The notes below the pieces were generated by a model. That model was not told where the DNA came from and searched no databases. It saw only the letters and a list, made by a program, of their open reading frames with translations. A stretch of 22,490 nt of DNA from a virus, in the IMG/VR virus record IMGVR_UViG_3300030099_000153, positions 1 to 22,490 of that record; one strand, written 5' to 3'. This document shows positions 15,487-21,324 of this stretch, piece by piece; the first letter of the stretch is position 1; the number at the start of each line of letters is the position of its first letter. Made by a program: the position numbers and the translations under genes.

Positions 15487-17073
15487 TTATTGAATTTCCT
15501 CTGATGGTTCTTGCTCTATTCCCCCCTGTTGCTGCGCCATCATTTGTTGCATTTGTTGTGCAGCTTCTTGCATTTCTTCTGATGATCTAATTAATTCTTC
15601 AGGTATTCCTAATTTTTTAGCAACAAATTTTGCTACTTCATCTTGTTTAATTAAAACATTTAATAATTGTGGCCCAACTCTTTGCTGCACCATTCCTAAA
15701 AATCTATCTATTGTAGCAACATCTTGTTGTTGTTGTGCTTGTGCTAAAGGAGATGATGATCTTATTTTTATTTCTCTACCATTAACTACTGGTATTTTTA
15801 TTCTGCCTTGTTTTTTAAGAATATATATTACTCTTTGTAAAACAGGATTAACTAACTCTGCTTGTAATCTACCAAACGCTGCACCTATCTGTCTTGATAA
15901 GTCTGCCATTCTTTCTGCAACTTCTGTAGCAGTCATAGGAGTTTTCTCATTTGGTGTACCTAACATATCATTGTATAATGCTTTCTTAATATTAGTTCTC
16001 ATTTCTCTTAATACTAAATCAGATACATTAAAATTACCTGCTGGTGCTATTGGAGTAAGTCCTTGTGAACCTGCAGCTTTAGGAATAATTGTGCCAGGGA
16101 TTAGTGATATATTATCTACATTAACAACACCATCATCTTCTACTTGATACATTCCTGATATTGCCATTTGTGCATTTTCTAAAATTAATTCTATAACTAG
16201 ATTAGAAGTTTTGATTGCTGGTAAAGCTAATTGAAGTGGGCCTCTACCATATACTTCTCCTGCACATTTACTCCATCTGTAAATTATATATGGATTAGAA
16301 CCTAAACCTTTAAATGTAGTTTCTACAATTTTGTGTTCATACATTTCTGATATTGCACAGAATTTATATTCTTCTTCTTTTGTATTTGAGTAATCTCTAT
16401 AAACTATTTCTATAATATCACATTCTTTATCAGGCATCTTTTCCATATCCATCTTCATCTTTTCGCTTAATGTACCTGCTGGATATGCAATAAGAATATC
16501 TTTAAATTTTATTTTTCTATTTCTAAATATGTAATCAATCTTGTCATCATGACCTGCATCTAAATATATTTGTGGTAAAGGGATTGCTCTAAATCTAACT
16601 GGTTGTACTGCATCTCCCTCCTCTACTAAAAGTACACCTGTACCTACTGCACAATCTAAAAATGTTTCATGTACTTCTTGTGAAAAGTTTGAGTTTTGTA
16701 ATATTTCAAAAACATATTCTGTTACTTCATCTAATAACAGATTAACTTGTTTTTCATCTTCTTTTGGAATTTCAGAACCTGCAACAAAGTCTGCCCATCT
16801 TGCATAGTTAGGAACAATACCTGCTTGTAATCTTGATGCAAACTCTTGTACTCCTACTACAGCAGTTTCATCAAATATACGATCAGTTCTTCTTCTACCA
16901 ATTGATTCAGTATAAAAAGATTCTCTTTGAGGTAATGCAAATTCATAACACTCCTCAAATGTAGAAGTCCATAAATCTTTTATGGCTTTGGCATGATTAT
17001 ATCTACCAATTAATCTTCTTACCTCATTTGTATTAGTTACAACTGGTACTTGTGGTTTTACATCTACTACCAT
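15487..17073 (-). CDS. Portal (head-tail connector) protein, T7 gp8-like (528 aa)
   Basis: The protein is 528 aa (T7 gp8 is 536 aa). The N-terminal half contains YEFALPQRESFY, then GRRRTDRIFDETAVVGVQEF and ASRLQAGIVPNYARW, the characteristic T7-type connector opening. The stem/wing region includes IYRWSKCAGEVYGRGP and MTATEVAERMADLSRQIGAA, also conserved. The C-terminus is Gln/Met-rich (AAQQMQQMMAQQQGG). Twelve copies would form the DNA channel at the unique vertex and the docking site for the terminase and tail. It follows the proline-rich 86-aa gene by three bases. Assignment is firm. Confidence 0.95.
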   Translation of the reverse strand: MVVDVKPQVPVVTNTNEVRRLIGRYNHAKAIKDLWTSTFEECYEFALPQRESFYTESIGRRRTDRIFDETAVVGVQEFASRLQAGIVPNYARWADFVAGSEIPKEDEKQVNLLLDEVTEYVFEILQNSNFSQEVHETFLDCAVGTGVLLVEEGDAVQPVRFRAIPLPQIYLDAGHDDKIDYIFRNRKIKFKDILIAYPAGTLSEKMKMDMEKMPDKECDIIEIVYRDYSNTKEEEYKFCAISEMYEHKIVETTFKGLGSNPYIIYRWSKCAGEVYGRGPLQLALPAIKTSNLVIELILENAQMAISGMYQVEDDGVVNVDNISLIPGTIIPKAAGSQGLTPIAPAGNFNVSDLVLREMRTNIKKALYNDMLGTPNEKTPMTATEVAERMADLSRQIGAAFGRLQAELVNPVLQRVIYILKKQGRIKIPVVNGREIKIRSSSPLAQAQQQQDVATIDRFLGMVQQRVGPQLLNVLIKQDEVAKFVAKKLGIPEELIRSSEEMQEAAQQMQQMMAQQQGGIEQEPSEEIQ

Positions 17074-17076
17074 TGA

Positions 17077-17337
17077 TTATGCTCCTAAAGTCGGTTTGCT
17101 CATCAAACTAGCAGCTATTTCAAAACCTTGTCCACCTCTACGCCCTTGTAGAAGTGATCTTCTTCCTACTCTACCAGAAAATGCTGCAACTCTTTCTTCA
17201 AATGCTTTTTGCTTATTAGCTGCTCTTTCAGCATCTTGTTGCTTACGCATTCTTAATCTTTGTTGTCTAACACTTTCTTCCTCTACTGGAGGTGGTGGTG
17301 GAGGAGGAGCTTTTGGTCTAAATGGCCCTGCACACAT
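17077..17337 (-). CDS. Small proline-rich basic protein between TerL and portal (86 aa; gp7.3-like?)
   Basis: The 86-aa product starts MCAGPFRPKAPPPPPPPVEE, a seven-proline run, followed by a strongly charged helix (about residues 20-52) and a C-terminal GRRSLLQGRRGGQGFEI. The C-terminal 'G(R/K)(R/K)SL...R..GG.G..I' pattern is reminiscent of the end of T7 gp7.3, a small virion tail-assembly protein, although overall similarity is low. It is packed between TerL (two bases) and portal (three bases), so it is probably a head- or tail-completion factor. That role is inference. Confidence 0.7.
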   Translation of the reverse strand: MCAGPFRPKAPPPPPPPVEEESVRQQRLRMRKQQDAERAANKQKAFEERVAAFSGRVGRRSLLQGRRGGQGFEIAASLMSKPTLGA

Positions 17338-17339
17338 AG

Positions 17340-18845
17340 TTATCTTCTCCTTTCATATACACTTTTTGGTTTAACATCAAAAACATTAAAATTCCTTTTC
17401 GCAACTATAGGTTTATTCGTTTTCTTTCCAATAGTCAATGATCTTCCCTCTCCTGCTCCAAGAAGTAAATATTGTAAAGCATCATGAACATGAGAAAATC
17501 TGTTCTTATTTGGCTTTTCATCATACCTTTCTCCTGATACTTGGAGTCGTCTATAATGATATCCACCACTAAATCCTCTAACTAAATTAGTACATTTAGG
17601 ATCAATTAGTATTCCTGTTTCGCCATCTACCATTCTAGTTAGTGTAGCATTTACAGATTCTAGTCTTAATGCAACATCATTTGATGGTGCTGGTCTTGCA
17701 TGTATTCCTTTACCTCGTAGTATTTGAAATGGTGTAGATTCATCAGTTTGTACTCTATGATCTCCTGCAGGATCGCCAAATATATAAAATTGTCTTGGAA
17801 GATAAGATGACATTATCTGTTTCATAAGTTCAGAAAATTTTACTATACCCATATCTTCTGCAACTAATTCATCTATAACTACCCATCTTTGTCTAATTCT
17901 TTGTGCAAATACACAAGCTGGTGTTAATCCAAAGTCTATACCTACAAATATAGGAATACCCTCTGCTATTGCTAAATCTCCTTTTGCTACATGAATATCA
18001 CTTCTAAATGATTCATATACAGGTTTACCATCTTCTATTTGTCCTAATTTATTTAATACATAAACATCAATCCAAGATTTAGTTTTACCTCGTATAATAT
18101 TTTTATAATAGTTTGGTGTAAGGTTATTCATATTTTCTGCTTCTTTGTTTTCTTCATAACCATCAATTTCTTTTTCTTTGTTTCTTAATTCTTTCATAGC
18201 AGGTGGTTGATTAAAGAATCTCCAGTTATCAGGTTTAATTAACATCTTTGCTTCTTGTTTGGTTATGTAATCAGGTATAACAGCTTCTCCTGACATAATG
18301 CTCCACCAATGATCTGTATCTGGTGGGTTAGTATCACAGATAACACCATACCAACTTGGGCCACCATCTCTCATAGATGGATATCTACCTACCCTCATTG
18401 AACATGCATCTACAATACTTTTAGGAATCTCTCTTGCTTCATTAATCCATACACCAGTAAGTTCTAATGATAATAATTTTTTTACATCTTCAGGTCTATC
18501 AAGTGCTAAAAAAATAACTTCTAGTTCTATATCGCCTTTTTTTATTTTATGAGTATATGGAACACTCCATGCAAAGTTTCCCCATTCTGTTTCAGGAAAC
18601 CAATCAAGCCATGTTTTAATTGTTGTTGTTCTTAATTGTGGGTTTGTATTTCTTATGACTGCCCATCTACTTCTACGAATACCATCCTCTGCTGGTTTTT
18701 GTTCTAATGCTCGTCTAATAATTTCTATGCAACAAGCAACTGATTTGCCTGAACCAACTGGCCCACGCAATCCTCTAAAAAAGTTATTATCTTTTAAAAA
18801 ATTTTTAAGACTTATTCCTGATGGTTTATAATTTAGTGATCCCAT
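17340..18845 (-). CDS. Terminase large subunit (501 aa)
   Basis: This is the packaging motor ATPase and nuclease. The ATPase domain has Walker A GPVGSGKS (residues 28-35) and a Walker B-like strand ending in the acidic pair of WINEARE (133-139), preceded by LSLELTG. The nuclease domain has GIDFGLTPA (D304), the second acidic site YIFGDPAG (D358) and HVHDALQYLLLG (D455), matching the RNase H-like fold of TerL. The length is usual for podophages (T7 gp19 is 586 aa). It starts inside the end of the preceding 64-aa gene (20-base overlap) and has no clear SD of its own, so it may depend on coupled translation. Assignment is firm. Confidence 0.96.
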   Translation of the reverse strand: MGSLNYKPSGISLKNFLKDNNFFRGLRGPVGSGKSVACCIEIIRRALEQKPAEDGIRRSRWAVIRNTNPQLRTTTIKTWLDWFPETEWGNFAWSVPYTHKIKKGDIELEVIFLALDRPEDVKKLLSLELTGVWINEAREIPKSIVDACSMRVGRYPSMRDGGPSWYGVICDTNPPDTDHWWSIMSGEAVIPDYITKQEAKMLIKPDNWRFFNQPPAMKELRNKEKEIDGYEENKEAENMNNLTPNYYKNIIRGKTKSWIDVYVLNKLGQIEDGKPVYESFRSDIHVAKGDLAIAEGIPIFVGIDFGLTPACVFAQRIRQRWVVIDELVAEDMGIVKFSELMKQIMSSYLPRQFYIFGDPAGDHRVQTDESTPFQILRGKGIHARPAPSNDVALRLESVNATLTRMVDGETGILIDPKCTNLVRGFSGGYHYRRLQVSGERYDEKPNKNRFSHVHDALQYLLLGAGEGRSLTIGKKTNKPIVAKRNFNVFDVKPKSVYERRR

Positions 18846-19020
18846 AATCTACAGCTAGTTTGATTAGTTTCTCTCTTGTTTCAGGAGTAATAGTTTCTAT
18901 TATTTTATCAGCTTCTCTATCTGTACATTGTTCTCTAGGATAATGTTTCATGTGTTGCGTCTTAACTACTGCTCTTAATTGTACTAAATCTTTTATCGGT
19001 ATTTGTGTAAGTAATGTCAA
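18826..19020 (-). CDS. Hypothetical helical protein before TerL (64 aa)
   Basis: The product is 64 aa: MTLLTQIPIKDLVQLRAVVK, then KHYPREQCTDREADKIIETI and a final helix. I recall short proteins with a similar 'VQLRA.V...H...YP ... TD.EADK.IE' pattern just upstream of terminase in marine phages, but no function is known to me. It overlaps the TerL start by 20 bases and the DUF5872-like stop by four bases (ATGA). A packaging accessory role is only suggested by location. Confidence 0.68.
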   Translation of the reverse strand: MTLLTQIPIKDLVQLRAVVKTQHMKHYPREQCTDREADKIIETITPETREKLIKLAVDYGITKL

Positions 19021-19415
19021 GTTCTATACCTTTTAGTTTTTCTAGCTATAGATTTTGGTTGCTTACTAAATTGTTTTCCTGCTGCTTTATCTCGTCTTTT
19101 CTTTGCAGTAGTACGAGCATATTCTCTTGCAGATAATGACTTAATAGCTTTTTCAGGTAGGTATCTTTCTCCTGTCTTTGATGATTTCTTTCCTGATTTT
19201 GTACGCCATTTTTGTTTTGACCATTTAGCTAAAGAAGTTTTTGACTTGCCACCACCTCTATAACCACCACCAGCTTTCTTATAAGCCTTTACTGCAGCTT
19301 GGGCTTTTCTTCCTGACCATTGTCCAGCCCTCGTACCATGTGATGCTTGTGCTTTTATTCTAGCAACAATTCGTTTCCATAATGCAGGTTTAGATTTAGT
19401 GGCAGTCTTACTCAT
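19017..19415 (-). CDS. DUF5872-like basic protein (132 aa)
   Basis: The protein is very basic, Lys/Arg/Gly/Ser-rich and 132 aa. Residues about 8-45 read KPALWKRIVARIKAQASHGT then GQWSGRKAQAAVKAYKKAGG. Residues 60-130 carry WSKQKWRTKSGKKSSKTGER YLPEKAIKSLS, YARTTAKKRR and GKQFSKQPKSIARKTKRY. Both halves match, from memory, a widespread marine-virus and plant-associated family (DUF5872) of unknown function. The charge suggests binding to DNA or RNA, perhaps during packaging or as a nucleoid-like protein. The ends overlap both neighbours by four bases. Confidence 0.75.
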   Translation of the reverse strand: MSKTATKSKPALWKRIVARIKAQASHGTRAGQWSGRKAQAAVKAYKKAGGGYRGGGKSKTSLAKWSKQKWRTKSGKKSSKTGERYLPEKAIKSLSAREYARTTAKKRRDKAAGKQFSKQPKSIARKTKRYRT

Positions 19416-19639
19416 CTGATAATACTATTTTGTTTATTACCTAGATGCGCTTTCGCCATTGATGTAGCAGCATCTTTAGAATGACCTTTTGACATTTTGT
19501 ACTCAATGTAATCAGCCATCTTTTGCTTTTCTTTAGCAGTCTTTGCATCTTCTTCATTCTTTAGAATCGCTGCTGCTGTCTTTATTGCTTTCTGCATCAG
19601 CTTGTTTATCGGTGTTTCTGACTTGCTTTGCTTCTTCAT
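19412..19639 (-). CDS. Small helical lysine-rich protein (75 aa)
   Basis: I choose ATG 19639 because AAGGA lies just upstream of it. An in-frame ATG at 19666 lacks an SD. The 75-aa product begins MKKQSKSETPINKLMQKAIK and is helical and basic, with a KQKMADYIEYKMSKGHSKDA stretch ending in a possible helix-turn-helix-like AATSMAKAHLG. I do not recognise the family. It overlaps the start of the DUF5872-like gene by four bases, and the 3' part of the upstream 82-aa gene by 86 bases in another frame. Confidence 0.65.
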   Translation of the reverse strand: MKKQSKSETPINKLMQKAIKTAAAILKNEEDAKTAKEKQKMADYIEYKMSKGHSKDAATSMAKAHLGNKQNSIIR

Positions 19640-19802
19640 AATGTTCCTTACTATTGTTATGTCCATCAGGACTATCTGTTTTAGGTACGAACTTTCCCAT
19701 GTCTATCTCCTCATATGTTGCTCTTGAACCCTCTGGTAAAGAAAAATTTTTACATTCTTCATACGATAATATCTTTTGTTCTAAAAGAATACAATCGCCC
19801 AT
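19554..19802 (-). CDS. Hypothetical acidic protein (82 aa), overlapping the next gene
   Basis: The 82-aa product has a folded-looking N-terminus (MGDCILLEQKILSYEECKNF, then SLPEGSRATYEEIDMGKFVP) and a disordered, acidic Ser/Asp/Lys tail. It is the only acidic protein in this cluster of basic ones. The last 86 bases also encode the start of the 75-aa protein in another frame, so the tail composition may be a by-product of overlap. The SD before ATG 19802 is weak. I do not recognise it. It is likely real because without it 19640-19824 would be an unusual gap. Confidence 0.5.
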   Translation of the reverse strand: MGDCILLEQKILSYEECKNFSLPEGSRATYEEIDMGKFVPKTDSPDGHNNSKEHYEEAKQVRNTDKQADAESNKDSSSDSKE

Positions 19803-19824
19803 CTGCCATATTCTTACTAAATAT

Positions 19825-19950
19825 TTAGGCAGTTTTCTTTTTCTTTTTCATCTTTGAAGCTACAATCTTTCTTTTCAATGCAGTAGGTAAATTCTTTTGC
19901 TTACCTTTCAACATTGACTTGCCTTTATGTGATGATTTTTTTCCATACAT
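19825..19950 (-). CDS. Tiny lysine-rich protein (41 aa)
   Basis: The product is MYGKKSSHKGKSMLKGKQKN, then LPTALKRKIVASKMKKKKKT and a final A, so nearly half the residues are Lys or Arg. AAGGA lies upstream of ATG 19950 at normal spacing, and the gene sits five bases below the 61-aa gene, so it belongs to the operon. The ending (LP....K..I....KMKKKK) is shared with the 61-aa protein. Short phage proteins ending this way are familiar from marine phages, function unknown. Nucleic-acid binding is inferred only from charge. Confidence 0.68.
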   Translation of the reverse strand: MYGKKSSHKGKSMLKGKQKNLPTALKRKIVASKMKKKKKTA

Positions 19951-19955
19951 AGTTT

Positions 19956-20141
19956 TTATCCTTTCTTTTTTTTCATTTTCATTATTCTACTTTTTACCTG
20001 TTTTGGTAAATCTTTGAAGTGGAATAAATTTTTACTAGATGATGTATGTGTTGCACCTGTGTGCAAACTACCATCTTTCATCTTATGGGTTTTACCTTTG
20101 TATTCTTTACCATCTTTTGTGTAATGAGGTACTCCTTTCAT
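19956..20141 (-). CDS. Small basic protein (61 aa)
   Basis: The 61-aa product begins MKGVPHYTKDGKEYKGKTHK, then MKDGSLHTGATHTSSSKNLF, and ends LPKQVKSRIMKMKKKKG. The first half is strand-like, with repeated 'DGK..KGKTHK' and 'DGSLHTG.TH' segments, so it could be a small two-hairpin domain. The tail is like that of the 41-aa protein. AAAGG motifs precede the ATG, and the start codon shares a base with the stop of the 103-aa gene. The 'G..H.TGKTH.M..G..HTGATH' layout recurs in marine phages. No function is known to me. Confidence 0.72.
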   Translation of the reverse strand: MKGVPHYTKDGKEYKGKTHKMKDGSLHTGATHTSSSKNLFHFKDLPKQVKSRIMKMKKKKG

Positions 20142-20452
20142 TATGCCTTTCCTTTCTTTTTTTTCTTTTTAAGACGCATTGATATGTTTCTAGCTTTCTT
20201 TCTAGCGTCTGCTTTTGAAGATGCACCCCATGCTCTCAAACTTAAAAGAAGTCTAGTCGGCTTTCCATTCTTGTACTCTGGGCCACGCATGTTCCCCATT
20301 CTAGCAAGGAAAGATGCTCTACGAGGATTGTCGCCACTCTTAACAGGTGCTTTAAGTGTGCCACCTTTATAAGATGCACGACCTTTAGCATTAAGTCCAC
20401 CTTTCGGATTCTTACCTGCTTTTCTCATCCATGCTGGTGTTTTGTAAGCCAT
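20141..20452 (-). CDS. DUF6321-like basic protein (103 aa)
   Basis: The protein is 103 aa: WMRKAGKNPKGGLNAKGRAS, then RRASFLARMGNMRGPEYKNG and LLLSLRAWGASSKADARKKA, ending in a lysine run. The 'GKNPKGGLNA.GRASY' start is the hallmark of a small family (DUF6321, from memory) seen in cyanophages and other marine phages, function unknown. It is strongly basic. ATG 20452 lacks an SD. It is the first gene after the structured 126-base gap below terS, and an extended -10-like TGC-TAGATA on the minus strand just upstream is a weak promoter candidate. Confidence 0.78.
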   Translation of the reverse strand: MAYKTPAWMRKAGKNPKGGLNAKGRASYKGGTLKAPVKSGDNPRRASFLARMGNMRGPEYKNGKPTRLLLSLRAWGASSKADARKKARNISMRLKKKKKKGKA

Positions 20453-20517
20453 GTTAGTTATCTAGCACAAATTGAACGAACCTTAAAGAACATTATTGTG
20501 TGGGGAACACCACTAGC

Positions 20518-20567
20518 TGTAGCGTGTCGTAGTTTTTTGGGGGTGGGGTAACACTCACGACACTACA
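20518..20567 (-). repeat. Inverted repeat with G-tract loop between terS and the DUF6321-like gene
   Basis: TGTAG (20518-20522) plus TGTCGT (20525-20530) pair with ACGACA (20557-20562) plus CTACA (20563-20567), leaving a two-base CG bulge. The 26-base loop carries a T6-G5-T-G4 run on the plus strand. In this A/T-rich genome an 11-bp stem and a G run stand out. It could be an RNA hairpin limiting read-through from terS, or a terminase recognition site. No U-tract follows on the transcribed strand. Confidence 0.5.
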
Positions 20568-20578
20568 ACCTGTGATTT

Positions 20579-20989
20579 CTAGCTTAAGTCTATATTAATC
20601 TTGAAATCGCCACCAACAAGGTGTTGGTGTTTGTCAGGGGCTTTGAAACCACTGCGATCAAGTATGTCCTTTGCTGCTTCTAGCTGGACATACTCTGATT
20701 TAGCCCCCTGACAAAGTTGTAGTAGTCGTGAGGATGCTTTGGCAGAGTGAATCCCAAGAGAACGCTGTATCTCTTGTGCCATGTACTGCTGCACTTCAGG
20801 TTTTCGTAGCATCTTACTGGCACTTACTCTAGCTGAATTACCCTTGTAACCAGCGAGTTTTGATGCTTCTGTGATAGAACATCCACGAGATACAAGCGTA
20901 TCTACAAGTAACTTGGCTTTGCCAGTTATTTGCTTGGGATTCCTACTCTGACTCAAAGCATTCAAAGGTGCTGAAACTACCTTACTCAT
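20579..20989 (-). CDS. Terminase small subunit (136 aa)
   Basis: This is the DNA-recognition subunit of the packaging motor. Residues about 22-62 (TGKAKLLVDTLVSRGCSITE, then ASKLAGYKG and ARVSASKMLRKP) form a helix-turn-helix typical of TerS. The C-terminus EAAKDILDRSGFKAPDK plus a short strand (GGDFKINIDL) is also typical. I place the start at ATG 20989, with AGGAG four bases upstream. A longer frame from 21067 would run through the promoter, so its first 26 codons are rejected. The first codons, SD and promoter lie within the left arm of the large inverted repeat, so the N-terminal tail may derive from the duplicated sequence. Confidence 0.87.
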   Translation of the reverse strand: MSKVVSAPLNALSQSRNPKQITGKAKLLVDTLVSRGCSITEASKLAGYKGNSARVSASKMLRKPEVQQYMAQEIQRSLGIHSAKASSRLLQLCQGAKSEYVQLEAAKDILDRSGFKAPDKHQHLVGGDFKINIDLS

Positions 20990-21019
20990 GAAACTCCTAT
21001 CTGTTAATACCTTACAGGG

Positions 21020-21048
21020 AGTATAGAGGAGAGTCAGGTTTGTGTCAA
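21020..21048 (-). promoter_or_regulatory. Sigma-70 promoter of terS and the late operon
   Basis: On the minus strand a perfect -35 TTGACA (21048-21043) is followed by exactly 17 bases and a -10 TATACT (21025-21020). Transcription should start near 21013, leaving a leader of about 24 bases before terS. This is the best promoter match in the window and indicates that host RNA polymerase reads the late region. The same bases align with coding sequence of the 148-aa gene in the other arm, which reads CTAACA at the -35 position. Confidence 0.85.
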
Positions 21049-21175
21049 GCCACCAGCACAGACACAAGATGTAGTAGTTACCGGATGTCGTGCATCCTGT
21101 ATCTACCTTTTTACAATTACTCCCTTTGTTTAAGTTTAACTACGCCCAACATACAATCAAAGGAGCTTCTTAAAC

Positions 21176-21229
21176 AACAACTAATTTCCCCTCTGCTGCG
21201 CAGATTCCTCGCGAAACAAATTAGCTGTT
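21176..21229. repeat. Central stem of the inverted repeat
   Basis: AACAACTAATTT (21176-21187) pairs with AAATTAGCTGTT (21218-21229), 11 of 12 positions. The 30-base interior holds a small hairpin TCTGC-TGC-GCAGA (21192-21204) and the palindrome TCGCGA (21209-21214). The interior is clearly more G/C-rich than its surroundings. In RNA or extruded DNA this would be the tip of the large hairpin. Confidence 0.7.
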
Positions 21230-21256
21230 CCCCTCGGTGGGCAAGTACACCTCGGT
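21230..21256. repeat. 27-base insert in right arm with a direct repeat
   Basis: This stretch has no counterpart in the left arm. It carries CCTCGGTG twice (21232-21239 and, running one base past the insert, 21250-21257), 18 bases apart. The second copy forms a short hairpin ACACC-TC-GGTGT. Confidence 0.55.
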
Positions 21257-21324
21257 GTTTAAGACTCCTCCATGATTGTTATTCATGTTGGCGTGTTAAA
21301 CATAATAAACAAAGGAGTAAATAT

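Noticed and set aside
20046-20372. A plus-strand frame with a Phe-rich hydrophobic segment resembling a membrane protein
   Set aside because: The Phe runs are the complement of lysine codons of the 61-aa and DUF6321-like genes.
21001-21017. LexA-like CTGT...ACAG palindrome at the terS transcription start
   Set aside because: The spacer is nine bases instead of the eight of the gamma-proteobacterial LexA box, alphaproteobacteria use a different site, and inner symmetry is poor.
20990-21067. An upstream in-frame start extending TerS by 26 residues
   Set aside because: The extension (rich in Cys, Trp and Leu) runs through the strong terS promoter, and ATG 20989 has AGGAG at the right distance, so the longer form would not be transcribed from that promoter.
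21110-21157. A rightward promoter for the 148-aa gene using TTTACA (21110) or TACAAT (21152)
   Set aside because: Neither element has an acceptable partner at 16-18 bases. CATAAT at 21301 likewise has only TTGTTA at 19 bases. No rightward promoter here is convincing.
21040-21324. A longer form of the 148-aa gene starting at 21040
   Set aside because: There is no SD at 21040, the sequence is the mirrored non-coding arm, and ATG 21325 has an ideal AAAGGAG.
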